Shown piece after piece: positions 36,075 through 44,192 of a stretch of DNA of 62,852 nucleotides. Origin of the DNA: Bryobacterales bacterium (GTDB lineage: Bacteria > Acidobacteriota > Terriglobia > Bryobacterales > Bryobacteraceae). The stretch spans positions 1 through 62,852 of the forward strand of contig JAOAPR010000145.1 in NCBI GenBank assembly GCA_025463005.1. Reading direction: 5' to 3'. The position numbers were made by a program, and so were the translations under genes. Under the pieces are notes generated by a model, which saw only the letters and a list, made by a program, of their open reading frames with translations, was not told the origin of the DNA and did not search any database. The first letter of the stretch is position 1; every line of letters begins with the position of its first letter.

Positions 36075-36425
36075 CAGTACTTCAGTTCTGACGGTACCGG
36101 CCAGACGTTAAGATCGTTTTCACACGCCTGCTGTCGTGTTTCCTGCAAAACAGTCCTCGGCTGGACAGCACTAGAGATGGTTGGAATAATTACCACTGCC
36201 AGAAGGGTAAAAACCGGGAGCACGTAACGGCCTATCGCCCGAACGAACGCGTTCCCGGATCGGCAACTTTCAGACAAAGTATCTACGACTAGGAAGAAGC
36301 CGGTGTGATCCTGAGCATGCACTACGCCCGCCTGCCCGATAATTGGCATTTTCGGTAGTTCGCAACGCATTACTCGCGGCCTTGGTAAACGATGCACACT
36401 TCGGGCGTAAGTCCCCACAGTATAT
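36075..36425. other. Region without a recognised gene
   Basis: The minus strand has a frame reaching from 36448 to 36038 with one possible membrane helix (YVLPVFTLLAVVIIPTISSAV), overlapping the zinc-ribbon gene. It has no recognisable domain and an unusual composition. I see no promoter, repeat or RNA gene here and regard it as decayed accessory DNA. Confidence 0.3.
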
Positions 36426-36647
36426 TCAAGGGTTGATCCACACCCCATAATCGCTAATTCTGACTCCTGCGGATTTCAGCGCCTCTTCCACCTTGCGTCG
36501 CGTCGTGGCACGGGTGCCTATGGTACCGCCGAAACCTTCCATTCGGCTTAGAGTGAAAATTGATACCTTCGCTCGCCTCGCCAGTTCCTCTCGGCTGAGG
36601 CCAGCCAAGACACGCGCTGCTCGTAGAAGTCTCCCACTGGCCATCAT
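36426..36647 (-). CDS. Small XRE-type helix-turn-helix protein
   Basis: A 73-residue protein starting at ATG 36647 (a second ATG at 36644). The sequence RLLRAARVLAGLSREELARR followed by AKVSIFTLSRMEG is a classic Cro/C1-type HTH, ending in TTRRKVEEALKSAGVRI, a tail common in single-domain XRE proteins. It should bind DNA as a dimer. No partner toxin is evident; the nearest upstream frame (36676-36912) has one possible membrane segment. The longer frame to 36740 adds residues that do not fit the family. Confidence 0.7.
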   Translation of the reverse strand: MMASGRLLRAARVLAGLSREELARRAKVSIFTLSRMEGFGGTIGTRATTRRKVEEALKSAGVRISDYGVWINP

Positions 36648-36675
36648 ACGTTCCAGCCTGCCTCGTCGCGTTGAA

Positions 36676-36912
36676 TTATGGTACAACACGCCAACCGCGG
36701 CATAGGAGGAACAACACCAAGGCTGCGTCCATGTAGCCAATTACGAACAGGATCGGTCGAGCGAATCCCATTCTCCGAGCCCAAGGAGGGTCCGGTACCC
36801 GAAAATACGCTCTGAGGACCTTCAACCGCAGTTCGCGTAAAGACATCAGGGCGATCCACGAAACCGTTTCTAAAATCCCTCTTAGAATCCACTTGGCTTT
36901 ATTTGTCGGCAA
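36676..36912 (-). CDS. Hypothetical small membrane protein
   Basis: A 78-residue frame from TTG at 36912, ending 28 bases before the XRE-type gene. It is basic at the N-terminus and has one hydrophobic segment near the C-terminus (PILFVIGYMDAALVLFLL). No family is recognised, and the TTG start has TAGGAG directly adjacent, which is too close for a normal ribosome site. Another frame is open over most of the same bases. It may not be a gene. Confidence 0.25.
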   Translation of the reverse strand: MPTNKAKWILRGILETVSWIALMSLRELRLKVLRAYFRVPDPPWARRMGFARPILFVIGYMDAALVLFLLCRGWRVVP

Positions 36913-36979
36913 CTCCTACAACAGGAACTAGTCAGCTGTGAAAAACATCGGATCCATTTCAGGGGTGGACCTTCCAGCG

Positions 36980-37699
36980 TCAACGGTAGTTTCCGCACAA
37001 TTGGTTCCATCGCACGACGAGTAGGTCCCAGAAAGCGCGCGCTCCAGTCAGCGTGCTGACCTTAGTCCCTTTCACGTCATCCCATCGCACCGGGACCTCG
37101 ACCACCTTGAATCCGTGGATGCGGGCGATCAACAGATCTTCGACGTCGAAGCCGAAACCTTCCAGCCGCTGGCGGGGAAAGATGATGCGGGCCGCATCCT
37201 TGCGGAACAATTTGAAACCGCACTGGGTGTCACGAAACGGCAGTCCCGTCGCTGCGCGCATGACCAAGTTGAACACGCGTCCGCTCCACTCCCGCAGCGC
37301 TGCCTGATGAATGCCGACCAGCGAGCGATCAAGCGCGCGTGATCCGATGGCGGCGACGGCTTGTTCCCGTTCCACCGCAGCCAGCAGCTTGTGGACTTCA
37401 TCGAGAGGACTGGAGAGATCCGCGTCAGTGGACAGGATCCAATCGCCCTTGGCCTTCTGCATTCCGTGTCGTACCGAATATCCTTTTCCCCGGTTCCCGG
37501 GATTCTGGAGCAATCGCGCAAACGGATGGCGAGCGGCGAACTCCTGGATCAAGGCGGCGGTCGAGTCCTTGGAGCCGTCATCCACGATCAGAACCTCGAC
37601 GGATCCATGGCGCTCGCAGAATTGCGCCAGCTTGGGCAGGGTCAGGGGAAGACGGGCAGCCTCGTTATAGGCCGGCACCACGATCGAAAGCCGGGGCAA
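36980..37699 (-). CDS. Glycosyltransferase family 2 (polyprenyl-phosphate sugar transferase type)
   Basis: A 239-residue GT-A enzyme of the DPM1/ALG5-like group. RLSIVVPAYNEAARLPLTLP starts the fold, VLIVDDGSKDST binds the nucleotide, LSTDADLSSP holds the DxD metal site, and DTQCGFKLFRKDAARIIF is the conserved acceptor-side segment of this group. It probably transfers glucose or mannose to a polyprenyl phosphate at the inner face of the membrane. The start is a TTG at 37699, matching the first residue of the family; no good ribosome site is visible. It is divergent from the acetate kinase gene. Confidence 0.88.
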   Translation of the reverse strand: MPRLSIVVPAYNEAARLPLTLPKLAQFCERHGSVEVLIVDDGSKDSTAALIQEFAARHPFARLLQNPGNRGKGYSVRHGMQKAKGDWILSTDADLSSPLDEVHKLLAAVEREQAVAAIGSRALDRSLVGIHQAALREWSGRVFNLVMRAATGLPFRDTQCGFKLFRKDAARIIFPRQRLEGFGFDVEDLLIARIHGFKVVEVPVRWDDVKGTKVSTLTGARAFWDLLVVRWNQLCGNYR

Positions 37700-37808
37700 A
37701 GCTTATTGTATGCCAGTCGAATTGCAACCTGCCATACGCGAGTGCATTCCGGATTGTATCGGAGGCACCGGAGGTCCACACACTCTACACTGAAAGCCGG
37801 GAAACCTT

Positions 37809-39023
37809 GTGAAGATCCTGGTCCTAAACCCCGGCAGTGAGTCTCTCCGATTCGCGCTGATCTCCGCCGACCCGCCCACCGGGGACCAGGTTCGAGGACA
37901 AAAGATTCTGTCCGGCGTCATTGAACCGATCGGCGATCAGGCAAGTTTCAGAGTTTACGACGGCAACGGAACCGTGCTTCGCGACGAGAACGTTCCGGCC
38001 AAGGATCACGACGAGGCGTCCAAACAGATCTTCGCCCGCATGCACTGGACGGCGGGCGATTTCGATCTGATGGCTCTGCGCGTCGTGCAAGGCGGGGACC
38101 GGTACCGTGAGCCGGTCAGGATCGACGATCAGGTCGTCTTGGGCCTGGAAGCGCTGGATGATCTAGCGCCGCTGCACAACGCCAGCTCGGTGGCCGTCTT
38201 TCGCGCATTTAACGCGGCACTGTGCGGCCGCGTGCCGGCCGTCGCGATATTCGACTCCAGCTTTCACCGGACGATTCCGCCGGTAGCGTACACGTACGCT
38301 ATTCCCCACGAGCTGGCCGCGAAGCACAAGATCCGCCGCTACGGATTCCACGGAATCTCGCACAATTACCTGATGCTGCGGTATGCCGAAATGACCGGAA
38401 CGCCCATCGCGCGGACCAACATTATTACGCTGCACCTGGGAGGCGGATGCTCCGCCACGGCCATCAAGGATGGAGAATCGGTCGACACTTCGATGGGCTT
38501 CACGCCGCTGGAAGGCCTGGTGATGGGGACACGCTCGGGCGACATCGATCCTGCGCTGGTCGGATTTCTGGCGCGCAAAGAAAACGGGTCCGTCGAAGTG
38601 GTCGAACGATGGTTGAACACGCAGTCCGGGCTGTTGGGGATCTCCGGAATATCGCAAGACATGCGTATCCTGACGCAACGCGCGAACACCGACGAACGCG
38701 CCCGACTGGCCCTGGACGTCTTCTGCTACCGAGCCAAGAAATACGTCGGAGCATACCTGGCGGCGATGGGTGGCGCCTCGGCGTTGGTCTTCAGCGGCGG
38801 AATCGGAGAAGGCGCGCCGTCGATCCGTCAGAGTATTTGCGAAGGGTTGGAGGGGCTCGGTCTCGAGCTGGACATCACGCGGAATTCGGACATCCGGGGG
38901 CGGGAAGGACGCATCACCCGCGAGGGATCGCGGCTGCAGGCCTATGTCATCCCAACGGACGAGGGTTTGATGATGGCGCACCTGGCATTGCGCTGGCATG
39001 CTGGCGCGAGCAGCGACCGTTGA
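37809..39023 (+). CDS. ackA: Acetate kinase family protein
   Basis: A 404-residue protein starting at GTG. ILVLNPGSESLRF corresponds to the N-terminal phosphate loop of acetate kinases, FDSSFHRTIP and YGFHGISHNY contain catalytic residues, and DTSMGFTPLEGLVMGTRSGD is the family signature. The enzyme makes acetyl phosphate and ADP from acetate and ATP, or the reverse. Two small departures are visible: NPGSESL for the usual NxGSSSL and LHLGGGCS for the usual HLGNGAS. No phosphate acetyltransferase or phosphoketolase lies next to it, so its pathway partner is elsewhere. Confidence 0.9.
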   Translation: MKILVLNPGSESLRFALISADPPTGDQVRGQKILSGVIEPIGDQASFRVYDGNGTVLRDENVPAKDHDEASKQIFARMHWTAGDFDLMALRVVQGGDRYREPVRIDDQVVLGLEALDDLAPLHNASSVAVFRAFNAALCGRVPAVAIFDSSFHRTIPPVAYTYAIPHELAAKHKIRRYGFHGISHNYLMLRYAEMTGTPIARTNIITLHLGGGCSATAIKDGESVDTSMGFTPLEGLVMGTRSGDIDPALVGFLARKENGSVEVVERWLNTQSGLLGISGISQDMRILTQRANTDERARLALDVFCYRAKKYVGAYLAAMGGASALVFSGGIGEGAPSIRQSICEGLEGLGLELDITRNSDIRGREGRITREGSRLQAYVIPTDEGLMMAHLALRWHAGASSDR

Positions 39024-39047
39024 GATTTCCGCACGGTGAGGTATTTC

Positions 39048-39602
39048 TTACTTCACGATTTCTGACTTCACAATTGTTGCCAGGCTGAGTACGCGCGAGC
39101 TAATTCGCAGCTTGGCCTTCTCCGCCGCGAGCAGATTCACTAACATTCGTATCCGCTCGCCGTCGCGACGGAGACCGATGACGCCGCCCTGAGCGGCAAA
39201 CTCGGCTGTATCTCCCACCGTAAGGAGACCGGGCGTGGATGCCGAGGCCAGCAGGGCTGCCATTCGTCTGCGTTCCGAGGTCGCGATGAAGAGTATCTTG
39301 CAATCGCGTCCAGCCGGGAGTTCTGCGAGCCGGTACAGGGCCAATGGCCGGTCGCCGACGGTTTTCCCTCTGATGGCATCGTCCAGGAAGGCACCGAACG
39401 GATCATCGCCCAGGACGCAGATCGATATCGGAGCCGACGCGCTGGAAAAGGCTTGTGGGGGCCACTCCACGTATTTCGCGAACGCATAAAGGAAGGCTGC
39501 TTTCACCTGGTACTCATTGAAGACCTGGGCCCTGCATAATCCATAGGCCAGAATTCCAAGCAGCAAGGCCCGGCGCGCCCGGCGAGGGGTCAGAAACGCC
39601 AT
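39048..39602 (-). CDS. YfiR family (DUF4154) periplasmic protein
   Basis: A 184-residue exported protein with a signal peptide (RRALLLGILAYGLCRA). The mature part starts VFNEYQVKAAFLYAFAKYVEWP and includes ISICVLGDDPF, CKILFIATSE and LLTVGDTAEFAAQGGVIGL, the landmarks of the YfiR/DUF4154 family. In the Pseudomonas YfiBNR system, YfiR binds and represses the periplasmic sensor domain of the diguanylate cyclase YfiN. I chose the ATG at 39602, overlapping the receptor stop by 13 bases; the frame open to 39968 is a shadow of the receptor gene. The divergent gene at 41749 encodes a CHASE8-HAMP-GGDEF-EAL protein, a plausible partner. Confidence 0.86.
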   Translation of the reverse strand: MAFLTPRRARRALLLGILAYGLCRAQVFNEYQVKAAFLYAFAKYVEWPPQAFSSASAPISICVLGDDPFGAFLDDAIRGKTVGDRPLALYRLAELPAGRDCKILFIATSERRRMAALLASASTPGLLTVGDTAEFAAQGGVIGLRRDGERIRMLVNLLAAEKAKLRISSRVLSLATIVKSEIVK

Positions 39603-41674
39603 GCCAGCTTCGCGAATGCGTTTCGACGCACTTGGCTCGGGATCAAAATCATCGTCAGGTCTGAGAATTCCAGCCGCCCGGGCGTCAGCAGGTTCTGGCC
39701 CGTGATGCTGAATTCGAGGTCGTCGCGCGGCCGCCACCGCAGCGTCGTATCCGCGGTCACGTAGGAGGCTATCTTGGGAGTCGCCAGACGGGAAACATAT
39801 CTGACCGTGGCGCTCCATTCGACGTTCGGGCGCAGGTTCAGAACGGACCTTACCTGGAGACGATGCTTGGCGGAGTAGCCGGATATCGAGCTCCTGGCGG
39901 CATCGCGGCTGCCTGGGTCCTGCTGGACGGACATCTGCAGGAACGAGTACCCCGGGCTGAGAGTCCATCGCCGGGCCGCGGTCCAGTGGAAGTACAACTC
40001 AGCTCCGTAATTGCGCGCGCGGGCCAGATTAGCGAACGCTACCGGAATAACGAAATACGGCGCTATACCGGGATTCACCACGAGCAAGGGCTGCCCTGCC
40101 TCAGTAGTTTCCAGATTCCGGTAGTAGCTGAGAAACGTCGCGAGACCGAAACCCAGCCGGGGATGGATCTGGCCGCGATACCCAGCCTCATAGTCGAAGA
40201 GCTGCTCGGCCTTGATGGCGCTGTTTCCCGATAACGTCAGCACGGCCGGGATGTCATTAATCGCCGCAACGCCGACGTTAAAGCGACCGCCAAAATCCAC
40301 CCGGTTGGGTTGGCGGATCGCCCGCGACGCCGAAGTCCACAGCGTGTGGCGCTCCGAAAGGGTCCACACGAGCTGGGCTCCGGGTTCGTATTCCAATCCC
40401 GTGTAGTCGTTATGTTCGAGCTTTGAGCCGAGCGTCAGGAATAGAGAATTCGCCAGACGAATTTCGTCCTGGAAAAATCCGCTGACAAACGGGACCGTAC
40501 TGCGGGCAGGGGTCACTTCGAGAGAATGGCTGCCGTAGGCGCGGATATGGTCGATGTTCACCCGCGCATTCAAGCCCCATACCACGTCGTTACGCGCACC
40601 GATGGCGAGATGGTGCTCGAAATCGACGTCAATCGTATCGTTAGTTACGTCCGTTGCGGCCTCGCCGTTTCGTTCTATGTGGTCGTAGAAAACACGAAGG
40701 GTGGTCTCCGATCCACCCGCCAGACTGTGGCGCCACGTTCCCATCACGTCGCCCAGCGTATTGCGGACGGGGCTATTAATCACGGCTTGAACCGGTCGAG
40801 GCTCCGAGAACGTCGCCAGGCTCGTCCCTCCCGCAACGGTCGTTCGCACGTCTCCCTGCACGGTCAAGGTATCTCGCGGCGTCAGATCCCAATCGGAGCG
40901 GAAGCCTCCCGCCCAGGAATGCCAGCCATCGTTAGCGGCCTGCTGGTCGGGGAAGAGCGAACTTCTCACATCGAAATACTTGCCGAAGGTCCGATATGTT
41001 CCTACGGAGCCGACGTCGCCGCCATACTGAACCAGTGCCTCGCCGGCCCTCCATGAGCCCGCGCCGGTGGTGACCAGGCCGCCCTTGGTGTCACGGGTGT
41101 GCCGCGTGATGATATTAATCACGCCGTTCATTGCATTGGCGCCCCATACGGTTGCGCCCGGCCCCCGGATCACTTCTATGCGCTCGATGTCTTCCAGGGG
41201 CAGATCCTGCTGGTCCCACAGCACGCCCGAAAATAGCGGTTGGTACAGTGCGCGTCCGTCGATCAAGGCCAGGACCTTGTTCGACGAGAACGAATTGAAG
41301 CCGCGGATGCTGATAGCCCACTGGTTGGAATCGATCTGTGCCACCTCCACTCCCGGCACCAGACGCAAGAGGTCGGGAATGTTGTTAGCTCCTGAGGACG
41401 CGATGTCCTCGCGCGTTATCACGAAAAGGGCCGCTCCCACCTTAGAGAGCGCCTGTTCCTTATTCGCCGCCGATGTCACCCGGAGTTTCATCAGGTCTTC
41501 TGGAGCAAGTTCGCTGATATCCCTGGGTGTAGGGCCCTGCTGAGATTTCTGACCGCTGGCGGTGCCCATAACGGAGAATCCTGCTGCAATCACAAGCCAC
41601 AGTCGGATGAGTATCCCGCCACGGATCGCGCGAACGGTCTCAGTCGCTCCCGAAGGTCTGATCGCCAGTCGCAT
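39590..41674 (-). CDS. TonB-dependent outer-membrane receptor
   Basis: A protein of about 694 residues. The ATG at 41674 leads through a signal peptide (IRLWLVIAAGFSVMGTASG). DISELAPEDLMKLRVTSAAN resembles the TonB-box region of cobalamin/colicin-type receptors. The plug domain is clear (PDLLRLVPGVEVAQID, WAISIRGFN, ALIDGRALYQPLFSGVLWD, RIEVIRGPGATVWGANAMNG) and is followed by a beta-barrel ending in FAKLAWRF with a terminal Phe. It imports or senses a ligand using the TonB energy system. It is coupled to the downstream YfiR-like gene, so ligand sensing that feeds into c-di-GMP control is a reasonable inference. The ligand is unknown. Confidence 0.9.
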   Translation of the reverse strand: MRLAIRPSGATETVRAIRGGILIRLWLVIAAGFSVMGTASGQKSQQGPTPRDISELAPEDLMKLRVTSAANKEQALSKVGAALFVITREDIASSGANNIPDLLRLVPGVEVAQIDSNQWAISIRGFNSFSSNKVLALIDGRALYQPLFSGVLWDQQDLPLEDIERIEVIRGPGATVWGANAMNGVINIITRHTRDTKGGLVTTGAGSWRAGEALVQYGGDVGSVGTYRTFGKYFDVRSSLFPDQQAANDGWHSWAGGFRSDWDLTPRDTLTVQGDVRTTVAGGTSLATFSEPRPVQAVINSPVRNTLGDVMGTWRHSLAGGSETTLRVFYDHIERNGEAATDVTNDTIDVDFEHHLAIGARNDVVWGLNARVNIDHIRAYGSHSLEVTPARSTVPFVSGFFQDEIRLANSLFLTLGSKLEHNDYTGLEYEPGAQLVWTLSERHTLWTSASRAIRQPNRVDFGGRFNVGVAAINDIPAVLTLSGNSAIKAEQLFDYEAGYRGQIHPRLGFGLATFLSYYRNLETTEAGQPLLVVNPGIAPYFVIPVAFANLARARNYGAELYFHWTAARRWTLSPGYSFLQMSVQQDPGSRDAARSSISGYSAKHRLQVRSVLNLRPNVEWSATVRYVSRLATPKIASYVTADTTLRWRPRDDLEFSITGQNLLTPGRLEFSDLTMILIPSQVRRNAFAKLAWRF

Positions 41675-41748
41675 TTGGGCAGAGCAGATTGCTGCACGTG
41701 GCACTCCAGTGGCGCAGATGGAGCTTGATTTGCGGTGAATCCCAGGAC

Positions 41749-44178
41749 ATGACCTCGCGTCTGGGCAAGGCAATCAAGAACTCGTCCATCCGGACCAAGC
41801 TGGCGCTCCTGATCGTCGGGACCACCAGTGTGGCGCTTGTTCTGGCCGGGGTCGGCCTTCTGAGTTATGAGAGCTACCAGTACCGCGGACTCGAAATGCG
41901 CGAGATGTCAGGGCTGGCCGAGATCGTTGCGGCCGGCAGTACCGCGGCCCTGAGTTTCGGGGATAAGCAGGCCGCGCGCGAAACGTTGACTGCGTTGCAT
42001 GGCGACCGGCGGCTCCTTCGGGCGGTGGTGTACGACAAAGCCGGCGATCCCTTTGCCGCCTACGACCAGCCCGGCACCAGCGCCGCCGCTGCTCCCGCCC
42101 ATCCCCGCCCGGACAGCGCCTATTTTGAGCAAGGCATGCTGCTTCTGTATCAACCCATCACATTTAGCGGCGAGCGAATCGGCACGATCCTACTGGGATC
42201 CAGCTTGAGCGAGCTGCCGACGCGGCTGACGCACTATGCCGGTATCGTGGCCGGTGTTCTGGCTGCTTCGCTGCTGCTTTCGCTGCTGGCGATGGCCCGT
42301 TTACAACGCGTGATCACCGGGCCGATCGCGTATCTCTCCGGCGTGGCCCAGCAGGTTTCGAGTGAACGGAACTACGCGCTTCGCGCGGAAAAGACCGCCG
42401 ACGACGAGATCGGGCTGTTGATCGATTCCTTCAACGATATGCTGTCGCAGATTCAGCTTCGCGAAGAATCGCTGCGCTACAGCGAAGAACGCTATGCCTT
42501 AGCAGCCCAGGGCGCCAACGACGGCCTATGGGACTGGAACCTGGTGACGAACGAGATCTATCTCTCCTCCCGCTGGAAACAAATGCTGGGCTATACCGAT
42601 CGGGAAATCCAGCCCGACCTGGAAGAATGGTTCGGCCGGATCCATCCCACCGACCGCGAGCGCGTAAAGTCGCAGATTATCGCCCGCACGAGAGGTACGG
42701 AACCGATCTTCGCCAGTGAATACCGCATCCGCCAGAAAAAAGGCGGTTACATCTGGGTTTTGTGTCGCGGGATCGTAGTTCGCGACCCTGCCGGAAAAAT
42801 TATCCGAATGGCGGGCTCGCAGAGCGATATCACCCAGGGAAAGGTAGTCGATCCGTTGACCGGGCTTCGCAACCGCTTGTATTTCATCGACCGCCTGGAA
42901 GCGTTGATTGAAGAATGCGCGGGAAGGGCTGATTCGTTCGCAATCCTGTTCCTGGATGTCGACCGGTTCAAAATTGTGAACGACAGTTTGGGACACGAGA
43001 CGGGCGACATGCTGCTGGTGGAGATCGCCGGAAGGCTCCGCTCGAGCGTGCGGTCAACGGATGTCAGCGCACGGATTTCGATGCCCTCCGTAGTCGCGCG
43101 GTTCGGTGGCGATGAATTCGCGGTGCTGCTCGAAAACCTGCACTCTCCTTCCGACGCCACCACCGTGGCCGAGCGTATCCTTACCCAGTTCGCGTCCCAT
43201 TTCGACATCAACGGCCGGATTATATTCGGCACCGTCAGCATCGGTGTAGCGGCGGGGAGCTCGGCCAACAATTCCAAGGACCTGCTGCGCAACGCCGACA
43301 CCGCGATGTATTACGCGAAGACTCGAGGGAAGGCTCGTTTTGAAGTCTTCGACGAAGGGATGCGCGGACGAGCAGTGGCGCGGATGGAGCTGGAATCGGA
43401 CCTCCGCCGGGCGATCGAGGAGGGGCACTTCGTGGTTCATTACCAGCCGGAGGTGTCTTTGAGGACGGGCAAGGTAGTGGGGTATGAGGCGCTGGTCCGC
43501 TGGGACCATCCCAAACGCGGCATCGTGATGCCGGGAGAATTTCTGCCTCTCGCCGAGGAAACCGGGTTGATCGTTCCTGTAGGCCGATGGGTCCTGACAG
43601 AGGCGTGCCGGCAGATGGCGGAATGGCATCGAAATTTTCCGCAGGAGCCGCCGTTGACCGTCAGCGTCAATGCCTCTTCAAGGGAACTGGCGGATCCCGA
43701 CCTGGTCGCCAATGTCGCGCGCATCCTGCAGGAAACCGGTCTGAATCCGGGTAGCCTGAGAATCGAAGTGACGGAAAGCTCGATTATGGAAGATCACGAC
43801 CTGACCGCCATAACGTTGCGCCGGTTGCGGGAACTCGATGTCAGTCTGGAGATTGACGATTTCGGAACCGGCTATTCCTCGCTGAGCCGTCTACACGAGT
43901 ATCCTTTCTCCACCGTGAAGATCGACCGCTCTTTCGTGAAGGACCTCGAGACCGACGCGGAAAGTCTGCACCTGGTCGAAACGATTCTGCGTTTAGCGGA
44001 GGGCCTGGGTTTGGGTGTGGTCGCTGAGGGGATCGAGACGCGGGAACAGCTCAGCAAACTGACCGCGCTCGGTTGCGGATACGGCCAGGGATATTACTTC
44101 TCACGGCCGGCCGATAGCCGTACTACCCAGAAAGCCATTCAGGAGACCATGCGGGAACACTTGAGCGTCGGACCGTGA
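41749..44178 (+). CDS. Membrane-bound GGDEF-EAL protein with CHASE8, HAMP and PAS domains
   Basis: An 809-residue c-di-GMP enzyme. A first membrane helix (LALLIVGTTSVALVLAGVGLL) and a CHASE8-like periplasmic domain (about 35-140, with SAALSFGDKQAARETL-like sequence) are followed by a second helix (IVAGVLAASLLLSLLAMARL), HAMP, PAS (about 260-375), GGDEF (motif at 453-457) and EAL (580-582, in YEALVRWDHP). Both output motifs are intact, so it may make and break c-di-GMP. Between the RxxD inhibitory-site motif (RSTD) and RFGGDEF lie about nine extra residues. I chose the ATG at 41749; the frame is open to 41689. It is divergent from the receptor-YfiR pair, separated by 74 bases. Confidence 0.9.
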   Translation: MTSRLGKAIKNSSIRTKLALLIVGTTSVALVLAGVGLLSYESYQYRGLEMREMSGLAEIVAAGSTAALSFGDKQAARETLTALHGDRRLLRAVVYDKAGDPFAAYDQPGTSAAAAPAHPRPDSAYFEQGMLLLYQPITFSGERIGTILLGSSLSELPTRLTHYAGIVAGVLAASLLLSLLAMARLQRVITGPIAYLSGVAQQVSSERNYALRAEKTADDEIGLLIDSFNDMLSQIQLREESLRYSEERYALAAQGANDGLWDWNLVTNEIYLSSRWKQMLGYTDREIQPDLEEWFGRIHPTDRERVKSQIIARTRGTEPIFASEYRIRQKKGGYIWVLCRGIVVRDPAGKIIRMAGSQSDITQGKVVDPLTGLRNRLYFIDRLEALIEECAGRADSFAILFLDVDRFKIVNDSLGHETGDMLLVEIAGRLRSSVRSTDVSARISMPSVVARFGGDEFAVLLENLHSPSDATTVAERILTQFASHFDINGRIIFGTVSIGVAAGSSANNSKDLLRNADTAMYYAKTRGKARFEVFDEGMRGRAVARMELESDLRRAIEEGHFVVHYQPEVSLRTGKVVGYEALVRWDHPKRGIVMPGEFLPLAEETGLIVPVGRWVLTEACRQMAEWHRNFPQEPPLTVSVNASSRELADPDLVANVARILQETGLNPGSLRIEVTESSIMEDHDLTAITLRRLRELDVSLEIDDFGTGYSSLSRLHEYPFSTVKIDRSFVKDLETDAESLHLVETILRLAEGLGLGVVAEGIETREQLSKLTALGCGYGQGYYFSRPADSRTTQKAIQETMREHLSVGP

Positions 44179-44192
44179 GGCCGCCCTCGCCT

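Noticed and set aside
38163-38999. 278-codon minus-strand and 288-codon plus-strand frames inside the acetate kinase gene
   Set aside because: Shadow frames of a well-conserved enzyme, with arginine- and glutamine-rich sequence unlike real proteins.
39603-39968. N-terminal extension of the YfiR-like frame
   Set aside because: It lies inside the receptor gene, and a proper signal peptide begins at the ATG at 39602.
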